The notes beneath the pieces are model-generated. The model saw nothing but the letters and a program-made list of their open reading frames with translations. It did not search any database and was not told where the DNA came from. From Buttiauxella gaviniae (GTDB lineage Bacteria > Pseudomonadota > Gammaproteobacteria > Enterobacterales > Enterobacteriaceae), in NCBI RefSeq assembly GCF_040786275.1, contig NZ_JBFMVT010000002.1, forward strand, positions 3,472,001 to 3,536,000: a stretch of DNA of 64,000 nt, given 5' to 3'. Below, piece after piece: positions 1 through 9,901 of the stretch (positions are counted from its first letter, which is position 1; the number at the start of each line of letters is the position of its first letter). The position numbers and the translations under genes are program-made.

Positions 1-30
1 TGACATGGTATCTCTCGCATCCCACGGCAT
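1..30 (-). CDS. IS481-family transposase, N-terminal fragment (partial)
   Basis: Only the first ten codons (MPWDARDTMS) lie in the window. They are identical to the start of the transposase at 39783-40922. The gene runs off the left edge, so whether this copy is intact cannot be judged here. Confidence 0.8.
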   Translation of the reverse strand, partial: MPWDARDTMS

Positions 31-119
31 AAGCGGCTCCTGAAAGAAGTACTCATGCCTTAGTTGTAAGTGTCTACCATGTCCCCGAACAAGTGTTCAC
101 GATGTCCCCGGACTGTACA
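1..119 (-). mobile_element. IS481-family element, right end (cut by window edge)
   Basis: Bases 1-119 match bases 40893-41011 of the complete element further right, as far as can be read by eye. The piece contains the transposase start region and the terminal inverted repeat, whose outer bases read ATGTCCCCGGACTGTACA and end at 119. The rest of the element lies left of the window. The flank from 120 is the same GC-rich palindromic repeat that holds the complete copy, and the orientation is the same. Confidence 0.9.
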
Positions 120-200
120 CCAGGGGAGGGAGCTATTAGCGCCGCCATCTGCAACGTCTTTAACTCCTCCCCCTGGTAAGGGGGAGGCTGGGTGGGGGTC
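120..200. repeat. GC-rich palindromic intergenic repeat, right part
   Basis: The stretch runs from CCAGGGGAGGGAG to GGGAGGCTGGGTGGGGGTC. It is the right part of the repeat seen intact at 26546-26626 and split by an IS at 39706-41073. This copy carries about 20 extra bases in its centre compared with the other two. Its left part is missing because the IS lies there. From 201 to 354 I see only the upstream region of the next gene, with no clear promoter. Confidence 0.75.
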
Positions 201-354
201 ATTTAGTTCCCGGCACTGACAGAGAAAAACCACTCATCCCACCAATCCAACCGCTTAACGCCCAATATGACCACTCACTAAAACTCCCACCTATTGCTTC
301 TCAAACCCATGCCAGCATAGCGCTGAATTTTTTCTCTTTGGCCTGGAGTGGGTT

Positions 355-2154
355 ATGCAACACGCACTAACTTTTGTTATCGCGACTCTGTGTATTCTTG
401 CTATTTGCTATCGCCTTTATGGGGTGTTCTTCGTCCGTAAAGTGCTGAATGCTGATGACTCAGAAATCACACCGTCACATATTCTTGAGGACGGCAAAGA
501 CTACGTCCCGACTAAAAAATGGGTGAACTTCGGCAGTCACTTTGCTGCAATCGCCGCCGCGGGCCCGCTGGTAGGGCCGGTTCTGGCTGCACAATACGGT
601 TATCTGCCAAGTTTCTTATGGCTACTGATTGGTTGTGTTGTCGGCGGGGCGGTGCACGACACCGTGGTGCTGTTTGCCTCCATGAAACATCGCGGTAAGT
701 CGCTCTCAGAAGTGGCAAAAGCGGAACTTGGCCCCGTTGCTGGCTGGTGTACCGGCCTTGCGATGCTGTTTATCATCACTATCACCATGGCAGGTTTGTC
801 GATGGTGGTGGTTCACGCCCTGGAGCGTAACCCGTGGGGCACCTTCGCGGTGTTTATGACTATTCCGGTCGCGATTTGCGTTGGCCTGTGGGAGCGTTAT
901 ACCGGAAGCATGCGCGGAGCGACCTGGGTCGGCATTATCGTGATTTTTGCCTGCGTCATCATCGGCCCGTACATTCAGGAATCTTCTTTCGGTGAATGGC
1001 TGAGCCTGCGCGCCTCAACGGTTAGCCTGGTGCTGCCATTCTATGCGTTCTTCGCAACCGCCCTGCCAGTCTGGATGCTGCTGACTCCGCGCGGTTACCT
1101 TTCCAGCTTTATGAAAATTGGCGTGTTCGGCGCGCTGGTGATTGGCGTGGTGTTCATCAACCCGGAAATCCAGTTCCCGGCGGTGACGCAGTTTATCCAC
1201 GGTAATGGCCCGGTTCTCGCAGGCCCGGTTTGGCCGTTTATCTCCATCACGATTGCCTGTGGCGCGATTTCTGGCTTCCATGCGTTTATCGGTTCCGGCA
1301 CCACGCCGAAGCAAATCGACAAATGGAACGATATTCTGCCGGTCGCGTTTGGCGCTATGCTGGCGGAATGTGTGGTGGGTGTGATGGCGCTGATTGCCGC
1401 CACCGCGCTGCATCCTGCTGACTATTTTGCCATTAACTCCTCGCCGGAAGTGTTTGCCGGCCTGGGGATGAACGTGGTGAATCTGCCGCAGCTCAGCGAG
1501 TCTATCGGCCTCGATCTTTATGGTCGTACCGGTGGAGCGGTGACGCTGGCGGTGGGTATGGCGGACATCTTCACCCGCATTCCATGGTTCAGCCATTTAG
1601 CCTCTTATTTCTTCCAGTTCGTGGTGATGTTTGAAGCGGTGTTTATTCTGACTGCGGTCGATTCCGGCACCCGTGTTGCGCGCTACCTGCTGCAAGATTT
1701 CCTGGGTGACATTTGGGCTCCGCTCAAACGTACTAACTGGATGCCGGGCGCGATTGGTTGCAGCATCGTGGCTTGCCTGCTGTGGGGCTATCTGCTGAAC
1801 TCCGGCGACATCAATTCCGTGTGGGCGTTGTTTGGTGTTTCTAACCAGTTAATGGCATCCATCGGCCTGATGATTGGGGCAACCATCATCCTGCGTATGT
1901 CGGAAAAACGCTGGTATGTGCTGACTTGCCTGGTGCCGCTGTCCTATCTTTATATGACCGTGAACTATGCAGCTTACTGGATGGTGAAAAACGTCTACTT
2001 CAACAGCGCAGCGAAAGGCTTCAACATTTTCAACGGCACGATTTCGATTGTGATGGTCGCGCTGGGGCTGGTGATTATGGTGGCGTCGATTCAACGCTGG
2101 TTTGTACTGTGGCGTGCTCGCGGGAATAACGAGCCGATTGAATTGCTGTCGTAA
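355..2154 (+). CDS. CstA-family carbon starvation/peptide transporter
   Basis: A 599-residue, very hydrophobic protein with about 15 predicted membrane segments. Characteristic CstA-family stretches are visible: HFAAIAAAGPLVGPVLAAQYG near residues 62-82, GGAVHDTVVLFASMKHRG near 97-114, and a C-terminal LFGVSNQLMA near 483. At 599 residues it is shorter than E. coli CstA and BtsT (about 700-716), so it is a third, shorter family type, not an orthologue of either. CstA-family members import peptides or pyruvate across the inner membrane; the substrate here is not known. GGAG stands just before the ATG. The gene appears monocistronic and ends at a rho-independent terminator. Confidence 0.85.
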   Translation: MQHALTFVIATLCILAICYRLYGVFFVRKVLNADDSEITPSHILEDGKDYVPTKKWVNFGSHFAAIAAAGPLVGPVLAAQYGYLPSFLWLLIGCVVGGAVHDTVVLFASMKHRGKSLSEVAKAELGPVAGWCTGLAMLFIITITMAGLSMVVVHALERNPWGTFAVFMTIPVAICVGLWERYTGSMRGATWVGIIVIFACVIIGPYIQESSFGEWLSLRASTVSLVLPFYAFFATALPVWMLLTPRGYLSSFMKIGVFGALVIGVVFINPEIQFPAVTQFIHGNGPVLAGPVWPFISITIACGAISGFHAFIGSGTTPKQIDKWNDILPVAFGAMLAECVVGVMALIAATALHPADYFAINSSPEVFAGLGMNVVNLPQLSESIGLDLYGRTGGAVTLAVGMADIFTRIPWFSHLASYFFQFVVMFEAVFILTAVDSGTRVARYLLQDFLGDIWAPLKRTNWMPGAIGCSIVACLLWGYLLNSGDINSVWALFGVSNQLMASIGLMIGATIILRMSEKRWYVLTCLVPLSYLYMTVNYAAYWMVKNVYFNSAAKGFNIFNGTISIVMVALGLVIMVASIQRWFVLWRARGNNEPIELLS

Positions 2155-2177
2155 ATAAAGAATTAAAAATACCTAAA

Positions 2178-2202
2178 GCCGGTCTTCCATGACCGGTTTT
2201 TT
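2178..2202 (+). terminator. Rho-independent terminator after the CstA-type gene
   Basis: CCGGTC (2179-2184), loop TTCCAT, GACCGG (2191-2196), then a run of six T. It lies 24 bases after the stop codon. The opposite-strand gene stops at 2204, so the hairpin may serve both genes, although the minus-strand T-run is weak. Confidence 0.85.
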
Positions 2203-2203
2203 A

Positions 2204-2701
2204 TCACTGAATAGTGACAGAATTAGCATGATCCGCGCGGTATTGAATCTTCACGCGTTGACCATTCAGGGTGTACTCGGTGTAAGGGTAAACTTCTTTC
2301 CAGCCTGCGGCTTTCAGTTTGCTTTCAACCTGGCTGGTGGTCAGACCCATCAGATCTTTTTTCTCAAGTTTCTTCGCGGCCGTGGTGGTAGCGGTAGTGC
2401 TGCTAACCTGCTGCAAAGCGCCATTTTTGTGAGGTGCAGCCCATTCAGCAGACACTTCGCCGTCGGTGCGGGAGAAGCTCAGGGTGTAACCGGCGCCTTT
2501 CCATTCTGCAAAATCAGGATTGTTAATGGTGCGAGTGGCTTTTTTGCCGTTGATAGTCACCTGGTTGTTTTTCACGGCGACTTTCACGGGTGCGCCCGCG
2601 CCTTGCCAGTTGCCGTTTGACAGATCCAGCGCCATTGCTGCCGGGGATAACACTAAACCGCCCACCAGGGCTGCTGCGATTACGCTGATTTTGTTCATCA
2701 T
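2204..2701 (-). CDS. Unidentified periplasmic protein
   Basis: A 165-residue protein that I do not recognise. It begins with a clear Sec signal peptide (MNKISVIAAALVGGLVLS, probable cleavage after AMA near residue 24). There is no lipobox cysteine, so it is probably soluble in the periplasm. The first half looks like a small beta-rich domain. A Thr/Ala-rich linker (SSTTATTTAAKK, about residues 101-112) leads to a C-terminal domain starting LMGLTTSQVESKLKAAGW, which resembles the opening of PASTA- or BON-like small domains; this is only a resemblance. AGAGAG lies before the start codon. It is alone between a terminator and the mechanosensitive channel gene. Confidence 0.75.
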   Translation of the reverse strand: MMNKISVIAAALVGGLVLSPAAMALDLSNGNWQGAGAPVKVAVKNNQVTINGKKATRTINNPDFAEWKGAGYTLSFSRTDGEVSAEWAAPHKNGALQQVSSTTATTTAAKKLEKKDLMGLTTSQVESKLKAAGWKEVYPYTEYTLNGQRVKIQYRADHANSVTIQ

Positions 2702-2949
2702 TAACTCTCTTGTTGAATAATTAACTTCACATTATTAACCGTAGGTGAATATGCGAAGTGGAATGTCTACGTGGCGAGATAATGCGGCTGACCCGTCCCC
2801 ATGATGTTGACTTAAATCAATTCGCTGAATGAGATAAAGCTGAGTTATTCTTTGTGATTATGCATTTGTGAAGGGATTGTAGCGGGGTTATCTTGCGGCG
2901 CTTACGTATGAAAGGCCACTGACCGATTAACAGCCAGTGGCGCTTCGCT

Positions 2950-5367
2950 TTACTCCTCTGCCACCGCTTTATGCGGCTGTTCAAGGATCATGGTTTGTGT
3001 CTGGCTCAGGCTGATTCCCTCGGCGCGCAGCATTTTGAGGATCTCGTATAGTAGATCGCTGCGCGTTGCGCTCACCATGCGCGGGCTATTCACATAACCC
3101 GTCACGCTCAGCACAATGCCGGTTGGTCCAAGTTCTTTAAAACTTACCGACGGCTGTGGGGTTTCCAGAATGGACTCATGCAAGTTGTAGGCTTCCAGCA
3201 GCAAATTGCGCACCTGTTCCGGGTCGATATCCAACGGGAAAGTGAGCGCAATAGTCGCAACGCCTTGCGCATTGCCCATGGTGGCGTTACGCACGTTCTG
3301 CGAGATAAGCTGCGAATTCGGCACAATCACCGTGGATTTATCGCCTAACTGAATTTCGGTGGCACGCACATTAATGCGGCGAATATCACCTTCAACGCCG
3401 CTGATACTCACCAGATCGCCCACTTTGACCGGACGTTCGGTTAACAGAATCAGCCCGGAAATAAAGTTCTTCACAATTTCCTGTAGACCAAAACCGATGC
3501 CTACCGACAGGGCGCTGACGATCCACGCCAGTTTGTTCCACTCAATGCCGAGCATCGACAGCGTCAGCATGATGATCAGCACATAGCCGACGTTGGTGAA
3601 CAGTGTGACCAGGGAGGCGCGCAGGCCACGATCCATCATGGTTTTTGGCAGGAAATCGTTATCCAGCCAACGGCGAGTCGAACGCAGAACATACCAGCCG
3701 ACGGCCAGGCAGAGCACCGCATTCACGGCGTGTGCCGGAATAATGTTCATGCCTTCGAGGCCTTTTCCGCCCCATATTTCTGCGATTTTAGCCAGTAACT
3801 CTAATGGCGTGGTGGTTCCAAATGTGCCGTTAAGCAGGGCCACCGCCGCCATCAGTATTAACGAGGTTTTCCCTAACGCTGAAAAAAGCGTCGCCGCAAG
3901 CGACAGATGACGGTCGTTCAGGCTGAGCGAACTTTTGAGGATTTTCCCGCTCTGCGTTGACGGTGAAAACACGGCTTCACACAAATCCACCACGAAATGG
4001 ATCAGCAGATACAGGCTACTCACCACCAGGCCAATCCACAGCAGCTCGAAGGTGACAAAACGCGCCAGCGGAATGTAGCCGATCAGTAAAGCCATCAGAA
4101 TAACGAAGGCCGTGACGCTGATAACCAGATGAATCAGCCCGGCAACCGTCGAGCGGGCTTCGGTTTGTTCACCTTCAGCGCGCATTTTGCGCCGCATGCG
4201 ATTGACGCGGATTGGGGCGATCAGGCAGTTGAGTGCGACCAGCAACGCGGAAAGACCGTTCCCAAATAACGTAGCGGCAATACTGGTGCCTACCAACGCA
4301 TTCAACTGCTCGATAATCCCGAAAATAAAGATAAACGTTGCCAGCAGAATAGGGAACGAAGCCAGCGTTTTGGCAAGGGGATCGGCGATGCCCGGCAAGC
4401 GCCAGGAAGGGTGGCTGTTAGACAGCAGGGCGATACCCAGGCCCGCAATGACCGCCGAGAAGTAAGTCAGCTCGACTAACTGATCGGCAAATTCCAGCAC
4501 TAATTGAGACGTGTCTGGCAATCGGGTGAATATATAGCACAGTAGCTGCATGCTGATTCCCAGCGTCAGCGTGGTGCTTAATGTGGTGAAACAGGCGAGG
4601 AAACTGCGACGAAAACGCCCCTGCGGCAACCAGCGTGGCAGGATCCAGTTCATCGGTTTATCCAGCCCGCGGCGGCCAAATAGCCCAATGCCTAAGGCTA
4701 ATATCAGGTAAATGCCGGTGCCCAGGCGCCATTCGTCGCTCCAGGCCTGGCTCCACGCGTTGCTGACCTGAGAGCCAAAATCATCAAAACGCGTGGCGTC
4801 TTTATCACTGGGATCGATGAGCGGCGTCCAGAATTTTTCCCCCAAAATACTCCCGGTATTGAGCGCAATTTGGGTTTTCAGGGCGTCACGACGTAACCCA
4901 GAAATATGGGCCGACAGGGTTTGCGCCCCCAAAGCGATCGCTTTCGCCTGCTCAATTTGCGTGGTGAGAAGCGTTTTGCTGTTATTCAACTGCTTGCGTT
5001 GGCTGACCATCTGCGGGGTTTCAGTCAGCGTGCCGGGCTCTGGGGCAGGGCCGAGGACTTCAAGCTGGGCCTGAACCTGCGTGAGCTGCGGGGCAAGAGC
5101 TACCGCGAGCTTATCGGCATCGCCAATCAGCTTTTGTGCATCATCGGTCAGGCTGGTGAACTGTTTGTCCGCTTTTGCCGTTGAGGCTCGTTGTTTAAGC
5201 GCATCCAGCCGTTTTTGCAACGCGGGTAACTCCGTGTTGGCGTTGACTTTTACGGGTTGCTCGGTAGCTGGCTGCCCGGAGGGCTCGTCCGCGAACGTTT
5301 GGAAGGGCATTGTCATTAAACAAGACAACAATGCCAGCAGCAGCGGCAATCTTAATAATTTTTGCAT
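2950..5367 (-). CDS. MscS-family mechanosensitive channel, large DUF3772-type
   Basis: An 805-residue inner-membrane protein. A signal peptide (about residues 1-26) is followed by a periplasmic region rich in heptad-like helices (about 40-195), then multiple membrane segments (about 215-610). The MscS core is near 600-790 and includes GIGFGLQEIVKNFISGLILL, the pore helix and beta-domain entry, and RPVKVGDLVSISGVEG. It is larger than MscS and organised like the KefA/MscM class, but it does not match E. coli YbiO, YnaI, YjeP or MscK from memory. The family opens under membrane tension to release solutes after hypo-osmotic shock. The N-terminal domain fits DUF3772. It stands alone, transcribed away from the fim operon. 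Confidence 0.85.
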   Translation of the reverse strand: MQKLLRLPLLLALLSCLMTMPFQTFADEPSGQPATEQPVKVNANTELPALQKRLDALKQRASTAKADKQFTSLTDDAQKLIGDADKLAVALAPQLTQVQAQLEVLGPAPEPGTLTETPQMVSQRKQLNNSKTLLTTQIEQAKAIALGAQTLSAHISGLRRDALKTQIALNTGSILGEKFWTPLIDPSDKDATRFDDFGSQVSNAWSQAWSDEWRLGTGIYLILALGIGLFGRRGLDKPMNWILPRWLPQGRFRRSFLACFTTLSTTLTLGISMQLLCYIFTRLPDTSQLVLEFADQLVELTYFSAVIAGLGIALLSNSHPSWRLPGIADPLAKTLASFPILLATFIFIFGIIEQLNALVGTSIAATLFGNGLSALLVALNCLIAPIRVNRMRRKMRAEGEQTEARSTVAGLIHLVISVTAFVILMALLIGYIPLARFVTFELLWIGLVVSSLYLLIHFVVDLCEAVFSPSTQSGKILKSSLSLNDRHLSLAATLFSALGKTSLILMAAVALLNGTFGTTTPLELLAKIAEIWGGKGLEGMNIIPAHAVNAVLCLAVGWYVLRSTRRWLDNDFLPKTMMDRGLRASLVTLFTNVGYVLIIMLTLSMLGIEWNKLAWIVSALSVGIGFGLQEIVKNFISGLILLTERPVKVGDLVSISGVEGDIRRINVRATEIQLGDKSTVIVPNSQLISQNVRNATMGNAQGVATIALTFPLDIDPEQVRNLLLEAYNLHESILETPQPSVSFKELGPTGIVLSVTGYVNSPRMVSATRSDLLYEILKMLRAEGISLSQTQTMILEQPHKAVAEE

Positions 5368-5823
5368 AGTCAGGATCTATCCTGGAAATCAATAAAGTAA
5401 AGGCGTAAGAACAATCGGCTAAGAATACCTGTTATCTACGGTAAGGGTACCAGGTATTATCTGTTTAGATTTGTGTCCGCAGATTTTAACCCTTTCGCCG
5501 GGCAAGTTATAGCCTCGCTCTCATCGTTAACAAACTCGAAGCATGACGGAGAGAACATCCCAGCACTTTCTTAGGGCTTATTAAGACATTGCTTAGGCCA
5601 GATAAAGCCTTCGCATATATTATTCAATTCAGAAAATACTTAAATTGATTAAGTCGAAAACACGTGTTTTGACAAGACGATCTCTTAATCGTTATCGCAA
5701 AGGTAACTTAATATCTCTCCAGGGAGAGGAGAGGGGTAAGATCTGTTCAAGACTCAATTAATTTAGCCGGAATAATGAAGGATGCATTATTCGAAAGCAT
5801 ATTTAAATCCGGAAGGGATGTTT
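5368..5823. other. Intergenic region upstream of fimA
   Basis: About 450 AT-rich bases between the divergent channel gene and fimA. No convincing gene is present. I looked for the short inverted repeats (TTGGGGCCA) that flank the invertible fimS promoter of E. coli and found none. This agrees with control by FimZ/FimY-type activators instead of DNA inversion. A possible promoter is listed separately. Confidence 0.6.
5669..5697 (+). promoter_or_regulatory. Candidate fimA promoter
   Basis: A perfect -35 hexamer TTGACA (5669-5674) is followed, after 17 bases, by TTATCG (5692-5697), a poor -10 match. A good -35 with a weak -10 would suit an activator-dependent promoter. This would give a leader of about 120 bases before the fimA start. 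Assigned from motif matching only. Confidence 0.35.
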
Positions 5824-6375
5824 ATGAAATTCAATAAAATGGCTTTATCTTTGGCTGCGGGAATTGCATTCGCCAGCGGCGCTGCACATGCCGACACAGT
5901 TACAGTCAATGGTGGCACTATTCATTTTAATGGTGAGCTCGTCAACGCAGCTTGCGCGGTAAGTACCCAATCTTCCGATCAGACGGTGAAACTCGGCCAA
6001 TACCGTACCGCGGCGTTCGCTAAAGTAGGTGACACTTCAGCTCAGGTTCCCTTCACCATCGTTTTGAACGACTGTGATACCAGTGTCTCAACTATGGCTT
6101 CTGTCTCTTTCTCCGGCCAGACTGATGCAACTGACCCAACGCTGCTGTCGATTAACTCTGGCGGCAATAGCTCCACCGCAACGGGTGTCGGTATCGAGAT
6201 CCTTGATAGCGCCTCTAAAGTACTGACCCCAGATGGCAGTACGTTCTCTACCAAGAAGACTCTCATTAACGGTACCAACACCCTGCCATTTACCGCGCGT
6301 TATAAATCGACAACAACGACTGCAACAGCAGGCCAGGCTAACGCTGACGCCACATTTGTCATGAAATACGAGTAA
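5824..6375 (+). CDS. fimA: Type 1 fimbrial major subunit FimA
   Basis: A 183-residue pilin. The start is set at the ATG at 5824 because GGAAGGG (5811-5817) lies six bases upstream and the product then begins with a normal signal peptide ([19 protein letters not shown], cleavage after AHA). The mature part has the pilin cysteine pair (NAACAVST and LNDCDT), the FSGQ strand and the C-terminal [11 protein letters not shown], where the penultimate Tyr serves chaperone recognition. The sequence resembles Salmonella FimA more than E. coli FimA. It polymerises into the fimbrial rod by donor-strand exchange. It is first in a five-gene operon. No fimI homologue follows, unlike in Salmonella. Confidence 0.93.
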   Translation: MKFNKMALSLAAGIAFASGAAHADTVTVNGGTIHFNGELVNAACAVSTQSSDQTVKLGQYRTAAFAKVGDTSAQVPFTIVLNDCDTSVSTMASVSFSGQTDATDPTLLSINSGGNSSTATGVGIEILDSASKVLTPDGSTFSTKKTLINGTNTLPFTARYKSTTTTATAGQANADATFVMKYE

Positions 6376-6378
6376 TCG

Positions 6379-6438
6379 AAAGAGACAGGGACGACTCAAG
6401 CCTTACGGATGAGGCTGCCCCAATGAAATTCCTCTTTC
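6379..6438 (+). promoter_or_regulatory. Nested stem-loop between fimA and fimC
   Basis: Outer stem GAAAGAG (6379-6385) pairs with CTCTTTC (6432-6438). Inside it a GGG/CCC pair and an AGCCT/AGGCT stem can form. There is no T-run, so it is not a simple terminator. Such structures after a major pilin gene often stabilise its mRNA or reduce read-through, so that pilin is made in excess over chaperone and usher. The structure is read by eye and not energy-tested. Confidence 0.4.
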
Positions 6439-6575
6439 TTATTGAATAGCGATCGGCAATTAATTATTCCCGAGCACCATCCGCTGACCTCGGAATAATA
6501 ACGCTGATATTGGGACGTCTTTATATGCCCGTGAACGCTGGATATTCATAATGACAATAATGATGGTATCTCGTA

Positions 6576-7271
6576 ATGAATAATTTATTTAAATCAGCAA
6601 TGGCGATAATACTTTGCCTGCTGGTCACCTCTTTTAGTGCGCAAGCGAGTGGGGGAATTGGGTTGGGGGCGACGCGGGTTATTTATCCCGCTGACGCGAA
6701 ACAAATCTCCCTCTCGATTAATAATAGCGACGTAGAGCAACGCTATCTGATTAACTCATGGATTGAGAATAATCTCGGTGTGAAAGATAAGCATTTTATC
6801 GTGACGCCGCCGCTGTTTGTCAGTGAAGGCAAAAGCGAAAACAAGCTGCGAATTATTTATGTCGGGCCGCCGTTGTCATCTGACCGCGAATCCCTTTTCT
6901 GGATGAACGTGAAAGCCATTCCGTCAGTCGACAAAGAGAGTCTCGACGGGGCTAACGTCCTGCAACTGGCGATCCTCTCGCGCATCAAGCTGTTTGTCCG
7001 TCCTAAAAACCTGGAAATGCAGCCGGAAGAGGCGGCTAAACAATTGCGCTTTAGCCGCAGCGGTGGCGCTCTGAACATTCACAACCCTTCTCCGTACTAC
7101 GTGACGGCGGTCAATCTGAAAGTCGGCAGCGAAAAGCTGGCTAACACCATGATTGCGCCAAAGAGCGATGCGAAAGTAGCTGTTCCGGCCGGGGTGAGCG
7201 GGAAGGTCTCTTTCCAGACGGTGAATGATTATGGCGCGCTAACACCTGTGCAAGCAGGGGCGATGTTGTAA
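6576..7271 (+). CDS. fimC: Periplasmic fimbrial chaperone FimC
   Basis: A 231-residue PapD-family chaperone with a signal peptide (about residues 1-24, cleavage after QAS). Family marks are [24 protein letters not shown] in the first immunoglobulin-like strands, FIVTPPLFV near residue 74, KLRIIYVG with the subunit-binding basic residue near 90, and [10 protein letters not shown] in the second domain. It holds pilin subunits in the periplasm by donor-strand complementation and delivers them to the usher. There is a 200-base gap after fimA and only a weak ribosome site before the ATG. Confidence 0.92.
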   Translation: MNNLFKSAMAIILCLLVTSFSAQASGGIGLGATRVIYPADAKQISLSINNSDVEQRYLINSWIENNLGVKDKHFIVTPPLFVSEGKSENKLRIIYVGPPLSSDRESLFWMNVKAIPSVDKESLDGANVLQLAILSRIKLFVRPKNLEMQPEEAAKQLRFSRSGGALNIHNPSPYYVTAVNLKVGSEKLANTMIAPKSDAKVAVPAGVSGKVSFQTVNDYGALTPVQAGAML

Positions 7272-7305
7272 CGCAGGCAAGCTGTAGAAAAAGGATACCT
7301 GGCAG

Positions 7306-9873
7306 ATGATGAACAAGTCGGTCACCCCGCTTGCGGCGATGATTATGGCGGTACTTTGGCCTGGAACGAGCCTCGGAGCAGGCTACTTTAACCCCGGTTT
7401 CTTATCGGCAGATGACACCTCCGTTGCCGACCTGTCGCGTTTTGAAAAAGGCAGCCATCAGGCACCGGGCGTCTACCGCGTCGATATCTGGCGTAATAAC
7501 GAATTTATTGACACCCAGGATATACGTTTTCTCGCAAGCGATAAGGCGACGGGAAAGGCGAAATCAGGCGGCCTTGTGCCGTGTCTGGACGTTGACTGGC
7601 TAAAACGCCTCGGCCTGAACACGGTTGCCTATCCCGCGCTTGCGAAATTTAAGCCCGGAGAATGTGTGCCGATGGCGGAGATGATTCCCGATTCAGAAAC
7701 CACGCTGGATTTTGCCAATCTGCGTCTGGATATCAGCCTGCCGCAGGCCTCGCTGCTTAATATTGCCCGCGGCTATATCCCGCCTGAACTCTGGGATGAA
7801 GGCATTCCGGCCGCGTTGGTCAATTACAACTTTACCGGCAACCGTGGCAGTTACGACGATAACTATTATCTAAGCCTGTTAAGTGGCCTGAACTACGGCC
7901 CGTGGCGGCTGCGCAACAGCGGGGCATGGAACTACACCAGGGGCGATAGTTACCATTCCAGCACCTGGAAAAACATCAGTACCTACGCGCAAAGAACGAT
8001 TATTCCGCTCAAAAGCGAACTGCTGATGGGCGACAGCAACACCGGCAGCGACGTGTTCGATAGCCTTGGTTTTCGCGGGGTGCGACTTTATTCGTCAGAT
8101 AATATGTATCCGGATAGCCTGCAAGGCTACGCGCCAACGGTGCGTGGTATCGCCCGCACCAACGCTAAAATCACCATTCGTCAAAACGGCTTTGTGATTT
8201 ACCAGAGTTATGTGTCGCCGGGGGCGTTTACGATTAACGATCTCAATCCGACCTCTTCAAGCGGCGATCTGGACGTTACGCTGGAAGAGAAAGACGGCAC
8301 GCAGCAAAAATATACGGTGCCGTACTCTACCGTCCCGCTATTGCAGCGTGAAGGGCGGCTGAAATACGACCTGGTTGCCGGGGATTTCCGTAGCGGTAGC
8401 GACCAGCAAGAGACGCCATTCTTCGCACAAGGCACATTGATTGCGGGCTTACCGGACGGTTTCACCGCTTACGGCGGAACGCAGCTTGCGGATCGTTACA
8501 CCGCGATTGCCCTTGGCGCAGGTAAAAACCTGGGTGAATGGGGCGCAATTTCGCTGGATGTCACCTCCGCGCGGAGCAAACTCGCCGATGAGAGTGAACA
8601 CGAAGGCCAGTCGCTCCGTTTTCTGTACGCTAAATCACTCAGCGGCTACGGCACTAACGTCCAGTTGCTCGGCTACCGTTACTCAACGCGCGGTTTCTAC
8701 ACGCTCGATGAAGTGGCATACAAACAAACTGAAGGTTACGAGTACGCCCCAGACGACCCAGGAAATCGCAACCCTGAGCCGGTGATACAGAGCTATCACA
8801 ACCTGAACAACAGCAAGCGGGGGCGTTTCCAAATTAACGTTTCTCAATCGCTTGGCGATTACGGTTCGCTCTACGTTTCAGGCAGCCAACAAACCTATTG
8901 GGACACAAGTGAGAACAACACCTGGTACCAGGCGGGCTATTCCAGCGGCTGGCACGGTATCAGCTACTCGCTATCGATGTCCTGGAGTAAATCGGTCGGT
9001 ATCTCCGAGAGCGATCGCATCGTGGCATTTAACCTTTCGGTACCGTTTAGCACCTTACTGGGCCACGGATATTCACGTAACAGCGCTCTCGACCGCGCTT
9101 ACTCCACGTTTGCCGCAAGTAGCAATTCCGATGGCGACAGTACGCTGCAAACCGGGATTGGCGGCACGCTACTTGACGACCGCAACCTCAGTTACAGCCT
9201 GACCCAAGGGCACAGCGACAGCAATGGTTACACCGGTAGCGCAAACGCAAGCTGGCAGGCGACCTACGGCACGTTGGGGCTGGGTTACAACTACGACCAC
9301 GACCAACATGATTACACCTGGCAGGCGTCTGGCGGCGTGGTCGGGCATGCCGACGGCATCACATTTAGCCAACCGCTGGGAGATACCAACGTGCTCATCA
9401 AAGCGCCCGGTGCGAGTGGCGTTAATGTCGAAAACCAGAGGGGGGTGAAAACCGACTGGCGAGGTTACGCCGTTATGCCGTATGCCTCGGTTTATCGCTA
9501 CAACCGCGTCGCGCTTGATACCAACACCATGAATGACCAGACCGACATCGACAACAACGTCAGCAGCGTGGTGCCGACCAACGGTGCGCTAGTGCGGGCA
9601 GAATTTAAGGCGCGAATCGGCGTGCGGGCCATTATCACCGTGACACATGGCGGACGAGCCGTGCCGTTTGGATCGGTGGTGCGCGAAGAAACCAGTGGGG
9701 CAACCAGCATGGCTGGGGACGACGGGGAAATTTATCTCAGCGGCCTTCCGTTACAGGGAAAACTTCTCGTTCAGTGGGGCAATGGCAAAGATTCACAATG
9801 CCTGGCGCCTTATCAATTACCGCCCCGCAGCCTGACTCAGGCTGTCGTGGTAGCGACCGCCACCTGTTCATAG
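7306..9873 (+). CDS. fimD: Outer-membrane fimbrial usher FimD
   Basis: An 855-residue usher of full family length. A signal peptide is followed by the N-terminal chaperone-binding domain ([16 protein letters not shown]...[12 protein letters not shown]), the 24-strand barrel with a plug, and C-terminal domains ending near [17 protein letters not shown]. The usher-typical cysteine pair near the C terminus is visible (SQCLAPY, TATCS). It sits in the outer membrane, recruits FimC-subunit complexes and exports the growing fibre. It starts 34 bases after fimC and ends 28 bases before the chosen fimH start. Confidence 0.94.
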   Translation: MMNKSVTPLAAMIMAVLWPGTSLGAGYFNPGFLSADDTSVADLSRFEKGSHQAPGVYRVDIWRNNEFIDTQDIRFLASDKATGKAKSGGLVPCLDVDWLKRLGLNTVAYPALAKFKPGECVPMAEMIPDSETTLDFANLRLDISLPQASLLNIARGYIPPELWDEGIPAALVNYNFTGNRGSYDDNYYLSLLSGLNYGPWRLRNSGAWNYTRGDSYHSSTWKNISTYAQRTIIPLKSELLMGDSNTGSDVFDSLGFRGVRLYSSDNMYPDSLQGYAPTVRGIARTNAKITIRQNGFVIYQSYVSPGAFTINDLNPTSSSGDLDVTLEEKDGTQQKYTVPYSTVPLLQREGRLKYDLVAGDFRSGSDQQETPFFAQGTLIAGLPDGFTAYGGTQLADRYTAIALGAGKNLGEWGAISLDVTSARSKLADESEHEGQSLRFLYAKSLSGYGTNVQLLGYRYSTRGFYTLDEVAYKQTEGYEYAPDDPGNRNPEPVIQSYHNLNNSKRGRFQINVSQSLGDYGSLYVSGSQQTYWDTSENNTWYQAGYSSGWHGISYSLSMSWSKSVGISESDRIVAFNLSVPFSTLLGHGYSRNSALDRAYSTFAASSNSDGDSTLQTGIGGTLLDDRNLSYSLTQGHSDSNGYTGSANASWQATYGTLGLGYNYDHDQHDYTWQASGGVVGHADGITFSQPLGDTNVLIKAPGASGVNVENQRGVKTDWRGYAVMPYASVYRYNRVALDTNTMNDQTDIDNNVSSVVPTNGALVRAEFKARIGVRAIITVTHGGRAVPFGSVVREETSGATSMAGDDGEIYLSGLPLQGKLLVQWGNGKDSQCLAPYQLPPRSLTQAVVVATATCS

Positions 9874-9901
9874 AGTGGCAGCGCGTTTCAGGGATCTTTT
9901 T

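Noticed and set aside
1015-1596. 193-codon minus-strand frame inside the CstA-type gene
   Set aside because: Shadow of a well-supported membrane-protein gene; Arg/His-rich composition typical of antisense frames.
5368-5823. Possible invertible fimS-like switch upstream of fimA
   Set aside because: No pair of TTGGGGCCA-type inverted repeats and no fimB/fimE recombinase genes in the window.
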